Shown: positions 17,153 through 25,191, numbered from the stretch's first letter. The stretch is 55,144 nt of DNA from JAAYGT01 sp050252075 (GCA_050252075.1 JBFWLP010000007.1:1-55144), one strand, 5' to 3'. Translations and numbers: made by a program. Notes: generated by a model from the letters alone, not told the origin.

Positions 17153-17166
17153 TTGACCTACATCAA
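17153..17166. promoter_or_regulatory. FNR/ANR-type box upstream of hemN
   Basis: TTGAC-CTAC-ATCAA matches the FNR/ANR consensus TTGAT-N4-ATCAA at 9 of 10 defined positions. A −10-like CAATAA at 17191-17196 lies about 33 bases from the box centre, the spacing expected for a class II activated promoter (box near −41.5). It serves hemN on plus; the antiporter operon starts about 150 bases away on minus. Confidence 0.75.
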
Positions 17167-17250
17167 AACCCGTTACCGCAGATGCGAGGACAATAACAGC
17201 TACCAACACCACGACAGTATTGCGCCGGGAACGGCACCATGGAGAACGGC

Positions 17251-18672
17251 ATGACCGCCACGAGCGACGTCGACCCGACGGCCACAACCCACTTCCCCGA
17301 TATCGAGATTTCCGAGCCCCTGATACGCCGATTCGATACGTCGGGCCCACGGTACACCTCGTATCCCACCGCCGACCGGTTCTTTGGCGACTTTCCCGAG
17401 CAGGCCTATATCAGTTACCTGCAGGAACGGCAGCAGCGGCCGGTGAATCCGCGGCTGTCGGTATACGTGCATTTGCCGTTTTGCCAGTCGCTTTGCTATT
17501 TTTGTGCATGCAACAAGGTAATCACGCAGGACCACAGCCGTTCCGCCCAGTATCTGGATTATCTTGACAAGGAAATGTCGCTGGTCGCACGGCATCTTGG
17601 GCCGGACCGTCGGGCGGGGCAGCTGCATCTGGGCGGGGGAACCCCTACCTTCCTCAGTTTCGACGAGCTGTCGCGGCTGAAGGCCTCGCTGGACGAACAC
17701 TTTTGCTTCGAACCCGACGCGGAGCTGGGGGTGGAAATCGATCCCCGTACGGTCACGGTCAAGACCCTGGCCCACCTGGCGGGCCTGGGCTTTAACCGCA
17801 CCAGTTTCGGCGTGCAGGATTTCGACCCCGACGTGCAGGCGGCCGTGAACCGCATTCAGCCGCTGTCCATGGTTGAGCAAGCGCTGGCGGCCAGCCGCGA
17901 ATCCGGCTTCGAGTCGGTCAACATGGATCTGATCTATGGCTTGCCCAAGCAAACGCCGGACAGTTTCAATCGTACGCTGGATCATGTGATCCGTTTGTCA
18001 CCTGACCGGATTGCGCTTTATAACTACGCGCATTTGCCGTCCCGCTTCAAGGCGCAGCGGTTGATCAATGCTGCCGACCTGCCGTCGGCGGAAGAGCGCT
18101 TGCAGATTTTCCTGATGTCCACGCGCCGCCTGCTCGATGCCGGCTACGTGTACATAGGGTTGGATCATTTTGCCAAACCCGATGACGAACTGAACAAGGC
18201 GCGGCTCGACGGCAGTTTGCACCGGAATTTTCAAGGTTACACCACCCGCGCCGACTATGACCTGGTGGGTCTGGGTGTGTCGGCGATCGGCAAAATGGGA
18301 GCATCGTACAGCCAGTCGGTGCGCAGCGTTACGGCCTATTACCAGCGGCTGGATGAAAACCGCCTGCCGGTGGACCGCGGCTTTGAGTTGTCCACCGACG
18401 ACTTGCTGCGACGCGACGTGATCATGACGCTCATGTGCAGTGTGCCGCTGAATTTCGCGTTGCTGGGCCAACGGTTCGGTGTCGATTTTCGAAGCTACTT
18501 CGACAGCGAATTGCAGCGTTTGCAACCCTACCAGGAAGCCGGGCTTATTGTCGTGGACGACGAAGGTATACGGGTTACCGCCAAGGGGCGTTTGTTCGTG
18601 CGGGGTATTGGCATGGTGTTTGACCGCTACCTGGGTCAGCCCACCGTATCAACGTATTCGAAACTGATTTAA
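17251..18672 (+). CDS. hemN: Oxygen-independent coproporphyrinogen III oxidase (radical SAM)
   Basis: HemN makes protoporphyrinogen IX for haem without oxygen, using two SAM and a 4Fe-4S cluster. The start GPRYTSYPTA and the cluster motif HLPFCQSLCYFCACNK (CX3CX2C plus the extra Cys) align with E. coli HemN. LHLGGGTPTFLS, GVQDFDPDVQAAVNR, DLIYGLPKQT and the C-terminal HemN domain (NFQGYTT, GLGVSAIG) are complete, so this is true HemN rather than the shorter HemW. I prefer the ATG at 17251 (GGAG 6 bases upstream); an in-frame ATG at 17239 is the alternative. The FNR-type box predicts anaerobic induction. Its stop codon overlaps that of the convergent YbaN gene. Confidence 0.95.
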   Translation: MTATSDVDPTATTHFPDIEISEPLIRRFDTSGPRYTSYPTADRFFGDFPEQAYISYLQERQQRPVNPRLSVYVHLPFCQSLCYFCACNKVITQDHSRSAQYLDYLDKEMSLVARHLGPDRRAGQLHLGGGTPTFLSFDELSRLKASLDEHFCFEPDAELGVEIDPRTVTVKTLAHLAGLGFNRTSFGVQDFDPDVQAAVNRIQPLSMVEQALAASRESGFESVNMDLIYGLPKQTPDSFNRTLDHVIRLSPDRIALYNYAHLPSRFKAQRLINAADLPSAEERLQIFLMSTRRLLDAGYVYIGLDHFAKPDDELNKARLDGSLHRNFQGYTTRADYDLVGLGVSAIGKMGASYSQSVRSVTAYYQRLDENRLPVDRGFELSTDDLLRRDVIMTLMCSVPLNFALLGQRFGVDFRSYFDSELQRLQPYQEAGLIVVDDEGIRVTAKGRLFVRGIGMVFDRYLGQPTVSTYSKLI

Positions 18673-19043
18673 CCAGAGGCGTCGGGAGCCCGGGTTTTCA
18701 TGCGCAGCAGGTAGCAGGTAACCCCGGCTCCGGGAATCAGCAGCAGCCATCGCACCCAAGGCACAGGAATGATCCATGCGGAAATTGCCAGAGATACCCA
18801 CATCAGCACCAGCGCCGATATTTTTGCCCGCAGCGGAATGCCTTGCCCGGTTTCGATGCCGACCAGGTAGGGGCCCAGCACGGGATGGTTGCGCAGGGCG
18901 CGGTGCAGGCGTTCCGACCCGCGTAAATAGCAGGCCGACGCCAGCAACAGAAAGGGTGTGGTTGGCAGTAAAGGCAGGAAAATGCCGACGATGGCAAGTA
19001 CCAGTGCCAGCGTTCCGGCAATATTGAATAGAAGCTTCGCCAC
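18669..19043 (-). CDS. YbaN/DUF454 family inner-membrane protein
   Basis: A 124-residue membrane protein of the DUF454 (E. coli YbaN) family. The conserved core is GTLALVLAIVGIFLPLLPTTPFLLLASACYLRGSERLH, followed by a helix pair near the C-terminus. Function is not established, though these genes often lie near haem or iron genes. I chose the GTG at 19043 because AAGG lies about 10 bases upstream and it gives the family length; the frame runs to a GTG at 19100 with no better site. It is convergent with hemN, with overlapping stop codons. Confidence 0.8.
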   Translation of the reverse strand: MAKLLFNIAGTLALVLAIVGIFLPLLPTTPFLLLASACYLRGSERLHRALRNHPVLGPYLVGIETGQGIPLRAKISALVLMWVSLAISAWIIPVPWVRWLLLIPGAGVTCYLLRMKTRAPDASG

Positions 19044-19115
19044 GATGTCATCGCCTTTTTCACTGGCTACAGTGTAGCGTGCGCTTGACCGACTGGCCAC
19101 AGGATGAGAATAACG

Positions 19116-19796
19116 ATGGCAACCTCAATGAAACACACCGGCGACTTCCTTGCTCGTCTGCCCTTATTCAGCGATTTGTCGGAAGCCGAGCGTCGCACGC
19201 TGGCGGCCGGTACTTCGGAAGTTCATGCCGCTCGCGGCGAGATACTGTTTCATCGTGGCGAGCCTTGCACCGGTTTCCATGTGGTGGTGTACGGCCAGAT
19301 CAAGCTGATGCTGGTGTCGCCGGCCGGGGTTGAAAAAGTGGTTCGTGTGATCGAGCCCGGCGAGAGCTTTGGCGAGGCGTTGATGTTTCTTGACAAGCCC
19401 TACATCGTGTCGGCCCAGGCCCTGGCCGATTCACTGGTGCTGCATGTCAGTAAGCAAACGCTGCTGGCTGAACTGGAGCGCGAGCCGATGCTGGCGCGAC
19501 GCATGCTGGCGGGGTTGAGCCAGCGCCTGCATAGCCTGATGACCGACGTGGAGTCGTATTCGCTGCGTTCGGGAACGCAGCGGGTGATCGGCTACTTTCT
19601 GCGTGGCGATGCACTGCAGGACGGCCACCGGTTCAGGTTGTCAACCAGCAAAACGGTGATTGCCTCACGGCTGAACCTGACGCCTGAACATTTCTCCAGA
19701 ATATTGCACGATCTGGCCGACAACAAACTGATCGATGTCAGGGGGCGGGAAATTACCCTGCTGAATGTTCAGGGGCTGGTGAACTATCCGGCGTAA
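19116..19796 (+). CDS. Crp/Fnr-family regulator, DNR-like (NO-responsive type)
   Basis: A cyclic-nucleotide-binding fold (about residues 10-120, GEILFHRGEPCTGFHVVVYGQI then GESFGEALMF) is joined by a long helix to a winged helix-turn-helix (about 160-215). The recognition helix reads PEHFSRIL; E-x-x-S-R is the FNR/DNR arrangement that reads TTGA half-sites. The N-terminal four-cysteine cluster of FNR is missing; only one Cys is present. It is therefore DNR/NnrR-like, a class that senses nitric oxide through haem, not an oxygen-sensing FNR. ATG 19116 is preferred; 19104 and 19128 are alternatives. It may bind the boxes at 17153 and 21244. It converges on the 12-helix gene with a 44-base overlap. 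Confidence 0.87.
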   Translation: MATSMKHTGDFLARLPLFSDLSEAERRTLAAGTSEVHAARGEILFHRGEPCTGFHVVVYGQIKLMLVSPAGVEKVVRVIEPGESFGEALMFLDKPYIVSAQALADSLVLHVSKQTLLAELEREPMLARRMLAGLSQRLHSLMTDVESYSLRSGTQRVIGYFLRGDALQDGHRFRLSTSKTVIASRLNLTPEHFSRILHDLADNKLIDVRGREITLLNVQGLVNYPA

Positions 19797-21093
19797 GGCG
19801 GCTGTGAAGGCGTCGCTGCGCCTTTTGGTACAGCAGCACGGCGCCGCCCAGATTCCAGCCCAGCCATACCGAGGATCCCAGCGCCAGCGTGGCCGCCGGA
19901 TACGTAAACACTACCGGCCACACGGCGGCGGCACTCAGCAGGACGACGGCGACGGCATGAACGCGGAACTGCCGGCGCTGTGCGTCGGTGCTGATAAATT
20001 GCCTGATTTTGGGCAGATGTGGTTGCGGCGGCGTCAGGCGGCGCTGCAGGTTGAACCACAGTAAAAAGGGCACGATGGTGTAGAGCATGCCGTTGATGGC
20101 CGTCCAGACGACACCGGCCAGAAGCAAGGTGCCGGCCAGAACCGGCAGCGAATGTTCCCGGGTAATGGCGTAGCCGGCGCCCACCATGACGGCGCCCGCC
20201 AGGCACAGCATGGATAACATCCAGAATTGTGTGGTGGGCTCGGCTGTGGGGCGTTTGCGCCGAATCAATCGTTGCAGGCTGACAGCGGCAAAAATTCCGT
20301 AAGCGGCGGCTGCCGCGGTCAGAGCGGCTGCGCGCGCGGTGGGCCACAGCGTGGCCAGGCACAGCATTGCAAACAGGCCCGGCGCCCATCGGCGGGTAAG
20401 CAGCGCAGGATAAATATCGGTGGCCTGAAACACTGGAATCAACTGAAACGCCATGGTTACCAGCAGCAGCCCGATCCAGCCCGCCACGCCCCACATGGCA
20501 TGCAGGTTGGTCCACGCAGGATAGTTGTCGATGCCGCCGATCCACACCCCCGATATCATGCCGTTTCGCAGCCCCAGCAGCACGGCGGCCAGCGCCACGG
20601 TAACCACCAGGGCAAAGGCGGCCAGCGGCACCCCGCGTCGTACCTCCACCGCACCGGGCAAGGCGTGGCGGCGATGGCGCCACATGCCGCACAGAATGGC
20701 GGCAACCAGCACCAGCCAGCCGATGATCGCGATCACGCCGCCGCCGGTGATCGCCCACGCGGTGGTGGTCAGGAAACCCCAGCCCAGGCCCAGCGTACCC
20801 ACGCTCAGGGCGGTGTGGACAACGGCGCCGGTGATGGCCGGCGCCGGCACGCGCATGCCGGATGCCACCGGCAGTATCTGGATAATGCCCGCAGCCATGG
20901 CGTGGCCGGCAACGCCCAGCGTGATCACGTGGGTCATGGCCAGCGCCGCCGGTGACCAGCGCGATGCCAGTCCGTCGGGGCCGGCGGCCAGCAACACAGC
21001 CGCCGCCAGGCTTGCAAACACGGGGACGGACAGGAAAAGGGGTAACGACGCCCGCAGAGCGGGTGCGTTGTCTAAAGCCAGGGCACGCTGCAT
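19753..21093 (-). CDS. 12-helix membrane protein, NnrS / haem-copper-oxidase-like
   Basis: A 446-residue protein with about 12 predicted helices. Candidate haem or metal ligands sit in helix two (MTHVITLGVAGHAMAAGIIQILPVASG), helix three (VVHTALSVG) and helix six (NLHAMWGVAGWIGLL). The helix count, histidine placement and company of a DNR-type regulator suggest the NnrS family (haem-copper proteins linked to NO stress) or a related oxidase-like family. I cannot identify it by a diagnostic motif. The last 20 residues (RRLHSRLTPDSSPAPEHSAG) overlap the 3' end of the regulator gene on the other strand. Confidence 0.6.
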   Translation of the reverse strand: MQRALALDNAPALRASLPLFLSVPVFASLAAAVLLAAGPDGLASRWSPAALAMTHVITLGVAGHAMAAGIIQILPVASGMRVPAPAITGAVVHTALSVGTLGLGWGFLTTTAWAITGGGVIAIIGWLVLVAAILCGMWRHRRHALPGAVEVRRGVPLAAFALVVTVALAAVLLGLRNGMISGVWIGGIDNYPAWTNLHAMWGVAGWIGLLLVTMAFQLIPVFQATDIYPALLTRRWAPGLFAMLCLATLWPTARAAALTAAAAAYGIFAAVSLQRLIRRKRPTAEPTTQFWMLSMLCLAGAVMVGAGYAITREHSLPVLAGTLLLAGVVWTAINGMLYTIVPFLLWFNLQRRLTPPQPHLPKIRQFISTDAQRRQFRVHAVAVVLLSAAAVWPVVFTYPAATLALGSSVWLGWNLGGAVLLYQKAQRRLHSRLTPDSSPAPEHSAG

Positions 21094-21243
21094 GGTGGGT
21101 GGGATGTGCTGTTACAAGACTATTACCCTACCCCGATTTCCCCGGGAAGTGCCGGATAACCGCACTCCCGGTTCGGTTATCTGTTGCTATGTGTCGCCAT
21201 TTGTCGTTTATTTTTCGGTAACCGGCAAGTAATTGGCGAAAGT

Positions 21244-21257
21244 TTGACATTAGTTAA
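21244..21257. promoter_or_regulatory. FNR/DNR-type box upstream of the flavoprotein-ubiUVT operon
   Basis: TTGAC-ATTA-GTTAA is a near-palindrome with one mismatch to TTGAC-N4-GTCAA. A −10-like CATAGT at 21280-21285 lies about 32 bases from the box centre, as in class II FNR-activated promoters, giving a predicted start near 21291 and a short leader to the ATG at 21319. The site could also act on the divergent 12-helix gene. Confidence 0.55.
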
Positions 21258-21318
21258 GGACGGCGACGATAGTCCCGCGCATAGTGTGCCACTACGCATT
21301 GCGATGAGAGGATTTTTT

Positions 21319-22527
21319 ATGGTGTTGCACACAATATTTGAGCGGCTGGTTGTCAAAGGCAAATCCTTGCTCCCCGTGGTACAGGGTGGCATGGGAGTAG
21401 GGGTTTCCGCCCATCGTCTGGCCGGCAGCGTGGCGGCGCTGGGTGCGTTTGGGACGATTTCCAGCGTTGACTTGCGGCGTCACCACCCCGATTTGATGCT
21501 TGAAACCAAGCGTTCCCGCGACAAGGCCTTGATTGACCGCATGAATCTGGTGGCGCTGGACCGCGAAATTCAGGCGGCCCGCACATTGTCCAAAGGACGG
21601 GGCTTGATCGGTGTGAACGTGATGCGGGCCGTATCCGAGTATGCGGCCTACGTTCGGCAGTCGTGCGAAAGCGGCGCCGATGCCGTTGTGGTCGGTGCCG
21701 GCTTGCCGCTCGATCTTCCCGAACTGACCGCCAACCATCCGAAAGTGGCCATTATTCCGATTCTTTCCGACGTACGCGGCATAGGCCTGATTCTGAAAAA
21801 ATGGATGCGCAAGAACCGTCTGCCCGATGCCATTGTGATTGAGAATCCGCGGTTTGCGGCAGGCCATCTGGGGGCCCCCACGGCCGAGAGTCTGAACAAC
21901 CCCAATTTTGCTTTTCCCACGGTGCTCGAAGGCACCCGGCAGCTTTTCAAGGAGCTGGGGCTGGAGAGCGAATCGATTCCGCTCATTACCGCTGGTGGCA
22001 TTCACAGCCATGAGCAGGTTGTGCAGTTGCTGAACATGGGGGCAAGCGCGGTTCAGTTGGGCACGCCGTTCGCGGTCAGCGAGGAGGGTGATGCCCATCC
22101 CAATTTCAAGAAGGTATTGGTCGAGGCGAAACCGGAAGATATCGTAACGTTCATGAGCGTCGCGGGGTTGCCCGCCCGTGCGGTGAAAACGCCGTGGCTG
22201 GCCAACTACCTTGAAAAGGAAGCCAAGCTGCAGCGCATCGCGAAGCAGCGTCCCTGCACCGTAGGGTTTGATTGCCTGGCTTCATGCGGCCTGCGCGATG
22301 GTATTGCCAAACACGGCCAGTTTTGTATTGATACCCAGCTGGCCTTCGCGCTGGCGGGCGACATCAAGCGCGGGCTGTTTTTCCGGGGCTCTGAAAAACT
22401 GCCCTTTGGCAACGCCATTCGCCCGGTGCGCGAACTGATCGACTACTTGCTTACGGGTATTCGTCCGGCTATCGACGCGTTGCGTTTGCCCACCGTGCGT
22501 ATTGCCGACACAGCCGTTTCGGCGTAA
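21319..22527 (+). CDS. Nitronate-monooxygenase-like flavoprotein with C-terminal Cys motif
   Basis: A 402-residue TIM-barrel flavoprotein of the NMO / 2-nitropropane dioxygenase family. Visible motifs are PVVQGGMGVGVS, ENPRFAAGHLGAPT and PLITAGGIHSHEQVVQLLNMGASAVQLGTPF, the last forming the FMN phosphate site. After the barrel a region has C313, C319, C323 and C336 (CX5CX3CX12C, RPCTVGFDCLASCG then GQFCID), which could bind a metal or Fe-S cluster. The start at 21319 has GAGAGG about 7 bases upstream. It is first in an operon with ubiU-ubiV-ubiT and sits behind an FNR/DNR-type box. A redox role in anaerobic quinone synthesis is inference from context only. Confidence 0.85.
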   Translation: MVLHTIFERLVVKGKSLLPVVQGGMGVGVSAHRLAGSVAALGAFGTISSVDLRRHHPDLMLETKRSRDKALIDRMNLVALDREIQAARTLSKGRGLIGVNVMRAVSEYAAYVRQSCESGADAVVVGAGLPLDLPELTANHPKVAIIPILSDVRGIGLILKKWMRKNRLPDAIVIENPRFAAGHLGAPTAESLNNPNFAFPTVLEGTRQLFKELGLESESIPLITAGGIHSHEQVVQLLNMGASAVQLGTPFAVSEEGDAHPNFKKVLVEAKPEDIVTFMSVAGLPARAVKTPWLANYLEKEAKLQRIAKQRPCTVGFDCLASCGLRDGIAKHGQFCIDTQLAFALAGDIKRGLFFRGSEKLPFGNAIRPVRELIDYLLTGIRPAIDALRLPTVRIADTAVSA

Positions 22528-22536
22528 CGCGTCACG

Positions 22537-23592
22537 GTGTGCGACATGACTCTGGATGCTTCTCGCGCGGCGCAGCAGACGGCGCAGCTGACTGCGTTTG
22601 AACTGGTGTGTCCGGCCGGCAGCCTGCCGGCCTTGAAAGCGGCGGTCGACAATGGTGCCGATTGCGTTTATCTGGGCTTTCGCGATGCCACCAATGCGCG
22701 CAATTTTGCGGGCCTCAATTTCGATGAGGCGGCTATTGCCGAAGGAATTCGCTACGCGCACCGGCATGGGCGTAAAGTGCTGCTGGCATTGAACACCTAT
22801 CCGCAGCCCGCCGCCTGGCCGGTGTGGCGCGCGGCGGTGGACAAGGCGGCCGATGCGGGCGTAGATGCCATGATTGTGGCCGACCCGGGCTTGATGGACT
22901 ATGCCTGCCGCACGCATCCGCAACTGCGCCTGCACCTGTCGGTGCAAGGTTCGGCGACCAATTACGAGGCAATCAACTACTACCACGACCATTTCAACGT
23001 GGTCAGGGCCGTGCTGCCTCGCGTGCTCTCGCTGGCACAGGTTGAGCAACTGATGGAGCACGTACGCGTGGATATCGAAGTGTTCGGGTTCGGCAGCCTG
23101 TGCGTCATGGTGGAAGGGCGCTGCGCCTTGTCATCGTATGCCACGGGCGAGTCACCCAATACGCACGGCGTATGCTCACCGGCCAAAGCCGTACGCTGGC
23201 AGAAAACGCCGCAGGGTATGGAAAGCCGGCTGAACGGCGTACTGATCGACCGCTACGGCGATGACGAAAACGCGGGCTACCCCACGCTATGCAAAGGCCG
23301 CTTCCAGGTTGCGCAGGAAACCTACTACGCGCTTGAGGAACCCACCAGCCTGAATACGCTGGAGCTGCTGCCCCGACTGATGGCAATGGGGGTGCGTGCG
23401 ATCAAGATCGAGGGTCGGCAGCGCAGTCCGGCGTACGTCGCCCAGGTAACGCGCGTATGGCGCGACGCTATTGATCAGTGCCGGGACAATTTGCCGCGGT
23501 ATTCCGTGCGGCCGCACTGGATGGCCGAGTTGAACAAGGTGGCCGAAGGGCAGCAGCATACGCTGGGTGCCTATCATCGGCCGTGGAAGTAA
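22537..23592 (+). CDS. ubiU: UbiU, oxygen-independent ubiquinone hydroxylation protein
   Basis: UbiU, a U32-peptidase-family protein, forms a heterodimer with UbiV that hydroxylates ubiquinone precursors without oxygen. The four 4Fe-4S ligands are visible as C189, C196, C213 and C252 (GSLC, GRC, GVC, TLCKGRF); their spacing equals that of E. coli UbiU. FELVCPAGSLPALKAAVDNGAD and VRAIKIEGRQRSPAYV are family landmarks. The start is GTG at 22537, or ATG 9 bases downstream. It follows the flavoprotein gene by 9 bases and precedes ubiV by 27. The family is often mislabelled as protease or collagenase; no protease role is supported here. Confidence 0.93.
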   Translation: MCDMTLDASRAAQQTAQLTAFELVCPAGSLPALKAAVDNGADCVYLGFRDATNARNFAGLNFDEAAIAEGIRYAHRHGRKVLLALNTYPQPAAWPVWRAAVDKAADAGVDAMIVADPGLMDYACRTHPQLRLHLSVQGSATNYEAINYYHDHFNVVRAVLPRVLSLAQVEQLMEHVRVDIEVFGFGSLCVMVEGRCALSSYATGESPNTHGVCSPAKAVRWQKTPQGMESRLNGVLIDRYGDDENAGYPTLCKGRFQVAQETYYALEEPTSLNTLELLPRLMAMGVRAIKIEGRQRSPAYVAQVTRVWRDAIDQCRDNLPRYSVRPHWMAELNKVAEGQQHTLGAYHRPWK

Positions 23593-23619
23593 GCCTTTAC
23601 TTTTTCAGACAGGTGGTGT

Positions 23620-24531
23620 GTGAAGTTGTCTTTGGGTCCCGTTCAGTACTATTGGCCGCGCGTTGCCATGTTGCAGTTCTATCAGGCCATGTGCGAGGCG
23701 CCGGTGGACACCGTCTATCTTGGGGAAACGGTGTGTTCACGCCGCCATGAGCTGCGTCTGAATGACTGGCTGGATGTGGCAGACATGCTCACCCAGGCCG
23801 GCAAAGAGGTGGTGTTGTCCACCCAGGTTCTGATTGAATCGCGCCAGGAGCTGGCTACTTTGCGCAACGTGGCGGCCAATGGCCGTTACGGGGTGGAAGC
23901 CAACGACATGGGGGCGGTCAGGTGTCTGAACGGCGCGTCGTTTGTGGCCGGCCCTTTCCTGAATATCTACAACCCGCCCGTGCTGCACCTGTTGCACGGG
24001 CAGGGTGCGCGGCGGTGGGTGATGCCGCTGGAAATGGGCCGGGACGGTTTGGCCGGCATGCTGGACGACAAGCCCGGCGCCATGGAAACCGAGGTCTTTG
24101 TCTATGGACGCATGCCGCTGGCATTTTCGGCGCGTTGTTTTACCGCGCGTCACCGGAATCTTCCCAAGGATAATTGTCAATACGTGTGCGGTGATCATCC
24201 CGACGGATTGATGTTGCGCACCCGGGAGGACGCCTCGTTTCTTGTGCTGAACGGCATTCAGACGCAATCGGCGCAGGTCTGCAACCTGATACACGCGGTT
24301 CCGGTACTGCGACAACTGGGGGTTGAGTATTTACGCATCAGCCCGCAGGCCGGGCATACCGCCCGGATTATCCAGCTTTTCCGGGATGCGGTCGACGCCC
24401 GCTTGTCCCCCGATGACGCGTTTACTGACATGGAACCGCTTATGCCGGCCCCGGCCTGCAATGGGTACTGGCACAATCTGCCGGGCCAGCAATGGTGTGT
24501 TCCGGGGCGTCTGAAGGAGGGTGCGGTATGA
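23620..24531 (+). CDS. ubiV: UbiV, oxygen-independent ubiquinone hydroxylation protein
   Basis: This 303-residue partner of UbiU also holds a 4Fe-4S cluster. The ligands are C39 (GETVCSRRHE), C173, C186 and C190 (ARCFTARHRN, DNCQYVCGD); the 13- and 4-residue spacings match E. coli UbiV. MPLAFSARCFTARHRNLPKDN is diagnostic. Translation starts at GTG 23620 behind an AGGTGG, placed very close. The stop overlaps the ubiT start by 4 bases (ATGA). With UbiU and UbiT it supplies ubiquinone for anaerobic respiration such as denitrification, in line with the DNR-like regulator nearby. Confidence 0.93.
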   Translation: MKLSLGPVQYYWPRVAMLQFYQAMCEAPVDTVYLGETVCSRRHELRLNDWLDVADMLTQAGKEVVLSTQVLIESRQELATLRNVAANGRYGVEANDMGAVRCLNGASFVAGPFLNIYNPPVLHLLHGQGARRWVMPLEMGRDGLAGMLDDKPGAMETEVFVYGRMPLAFSARCFTARHRNLPKDNCQYVCGDHPDGLMLRTREDASFLVLNGIQTQSAQVCNLIHAVPVLRQLGVEYLRISPQAGHTARIIQLFRDAVDARLSPDDAFTDMEPLMPAPACNGYWHNLPGQQWCVPGRLKEGAV

Positions 24532-24974
24532 GCCAGAAAGCCTACAAGGTGCCGCCCTTTGCCGCGCGGGTTCTGTCCGCATTGCCGCGGGCACCGGGCT
24601 CGGCTCTTTTTGCCACCGCCTTGAATCTGTCCGTGCTGGAGCACTTGCCCGATGACACGCTCGCCGTGCTAGAGGGAAAAGCGTTCAGGCTGCAGGCGCG
24701 TGATGCCGGCCTTGCCGTCGATGTGGTGCTGCAATCGGGCAGGTTTCGCGCCGCCTCCGGCAGTGGCGATATCGCCCTGACACTGTCCGCCGATGTGCAT
24801 GATTTTTATCAGATGGCTCGACGCCGGGAGGATCCCGATACCCTGTTTTTCAGCCGTCGGCTGACCATGGAAGGCGACACCGAGCTGGGGCTGTGGGTGA
24901 AGAATGCTTTAGACGCTATGGATATGTCGACGCTGGATCCTTTGCGTATTCTGCATAAACGCTTGCCTTTTTAA
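24528..24974 (+). CDS. ubiT: UbiT, SCP2-domain accessory factor
   Basis: A 148-residue protein with an SCP2 lipid-binding domain (about residues 35-135) ending in the typical MEGDTELGLWVKNALDAMD. UbiT replaces UbiJ as the lipid-binding factor of the ubiquinone complex under anaerobic conditions. The ATG at 24528 overlaps the ubiV stop and has a strong AAGGAGG 7 bases upstream; the frame extension to 24492 is inside ubiV. A small hairpin (CTGCC-N6-GGCAG, 24982-24997) follows but lacks a T run. Confidence 0.92.
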   Translation: MSQKAYKVPPFAARVLSALPRAPGSALFATALNLSVLEHLPDDTLAVLEGKAFRLQARDAGLAVDVVLQSGRFRAASGSGDIALTLSADVHDFYQMARRREDPDTLFFSRRLTMEGDTELGLWVKNALDAMDMSTLDPLRILHKRLPF

Positions 24975-25022
24975 GCGGGCTCTGCCGATAATGGCAGGGA
25001 AACCAACCACAAGGGGAAGTGT

Positions 25023-25187
25023 ATGCTGCGTTATGCCGTCATATTTTTCATTATCGCCATTGTTGCGGGCTTGCTGGGTTTCGGCGGTATTGCTGCCGGT
25101 GCCGCCTCGATTGCAAAGATTCTGTTCTTTGTATTTCTGGTGCTGGCCGTGCTGGCCATACTGGGCGGGCTGTTCAAAAAGGGGTAG
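25023..25187 (+). CDS. DUF1328 small membrane peptide
   Basis: A 54-residue protein beginning MLRYAVIFFIIAIVAGLLGF and ending LGGLFKKG, with two hydrophobic helices (about 5-22 and 30-50). This fits the DUF1328/YtjA family of small stress-related membrane proteins. AAGGGGAAG lies just before the ATG. The FIIAIVAGLLGFGGIA core is the family signature. Function is unknown. It is followed 4 bases later by the FlhE-like gene. Confidence 0.88.
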   Translation: MLRYAVIFFIIAIVAGLLGFGGIAAGAASIAKILFFVFLVLAVLAILGGLFKKG

Positions 25188-25191
25188 CCGA

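Noticed and set aside
22537..24531. UbiU and UbiV as U32 collagenase-like peptidases
   Set aside because: The eight Fe-S cysteines match the UbiU/UbiV pattern exactly in spacing, and ubiT follows.
24982..24997. CTGCC-N6-GGCAG hairpin after ubiT as a terminator
   Set aside because: The stem is only 5 bases and no T run follows on either strand.
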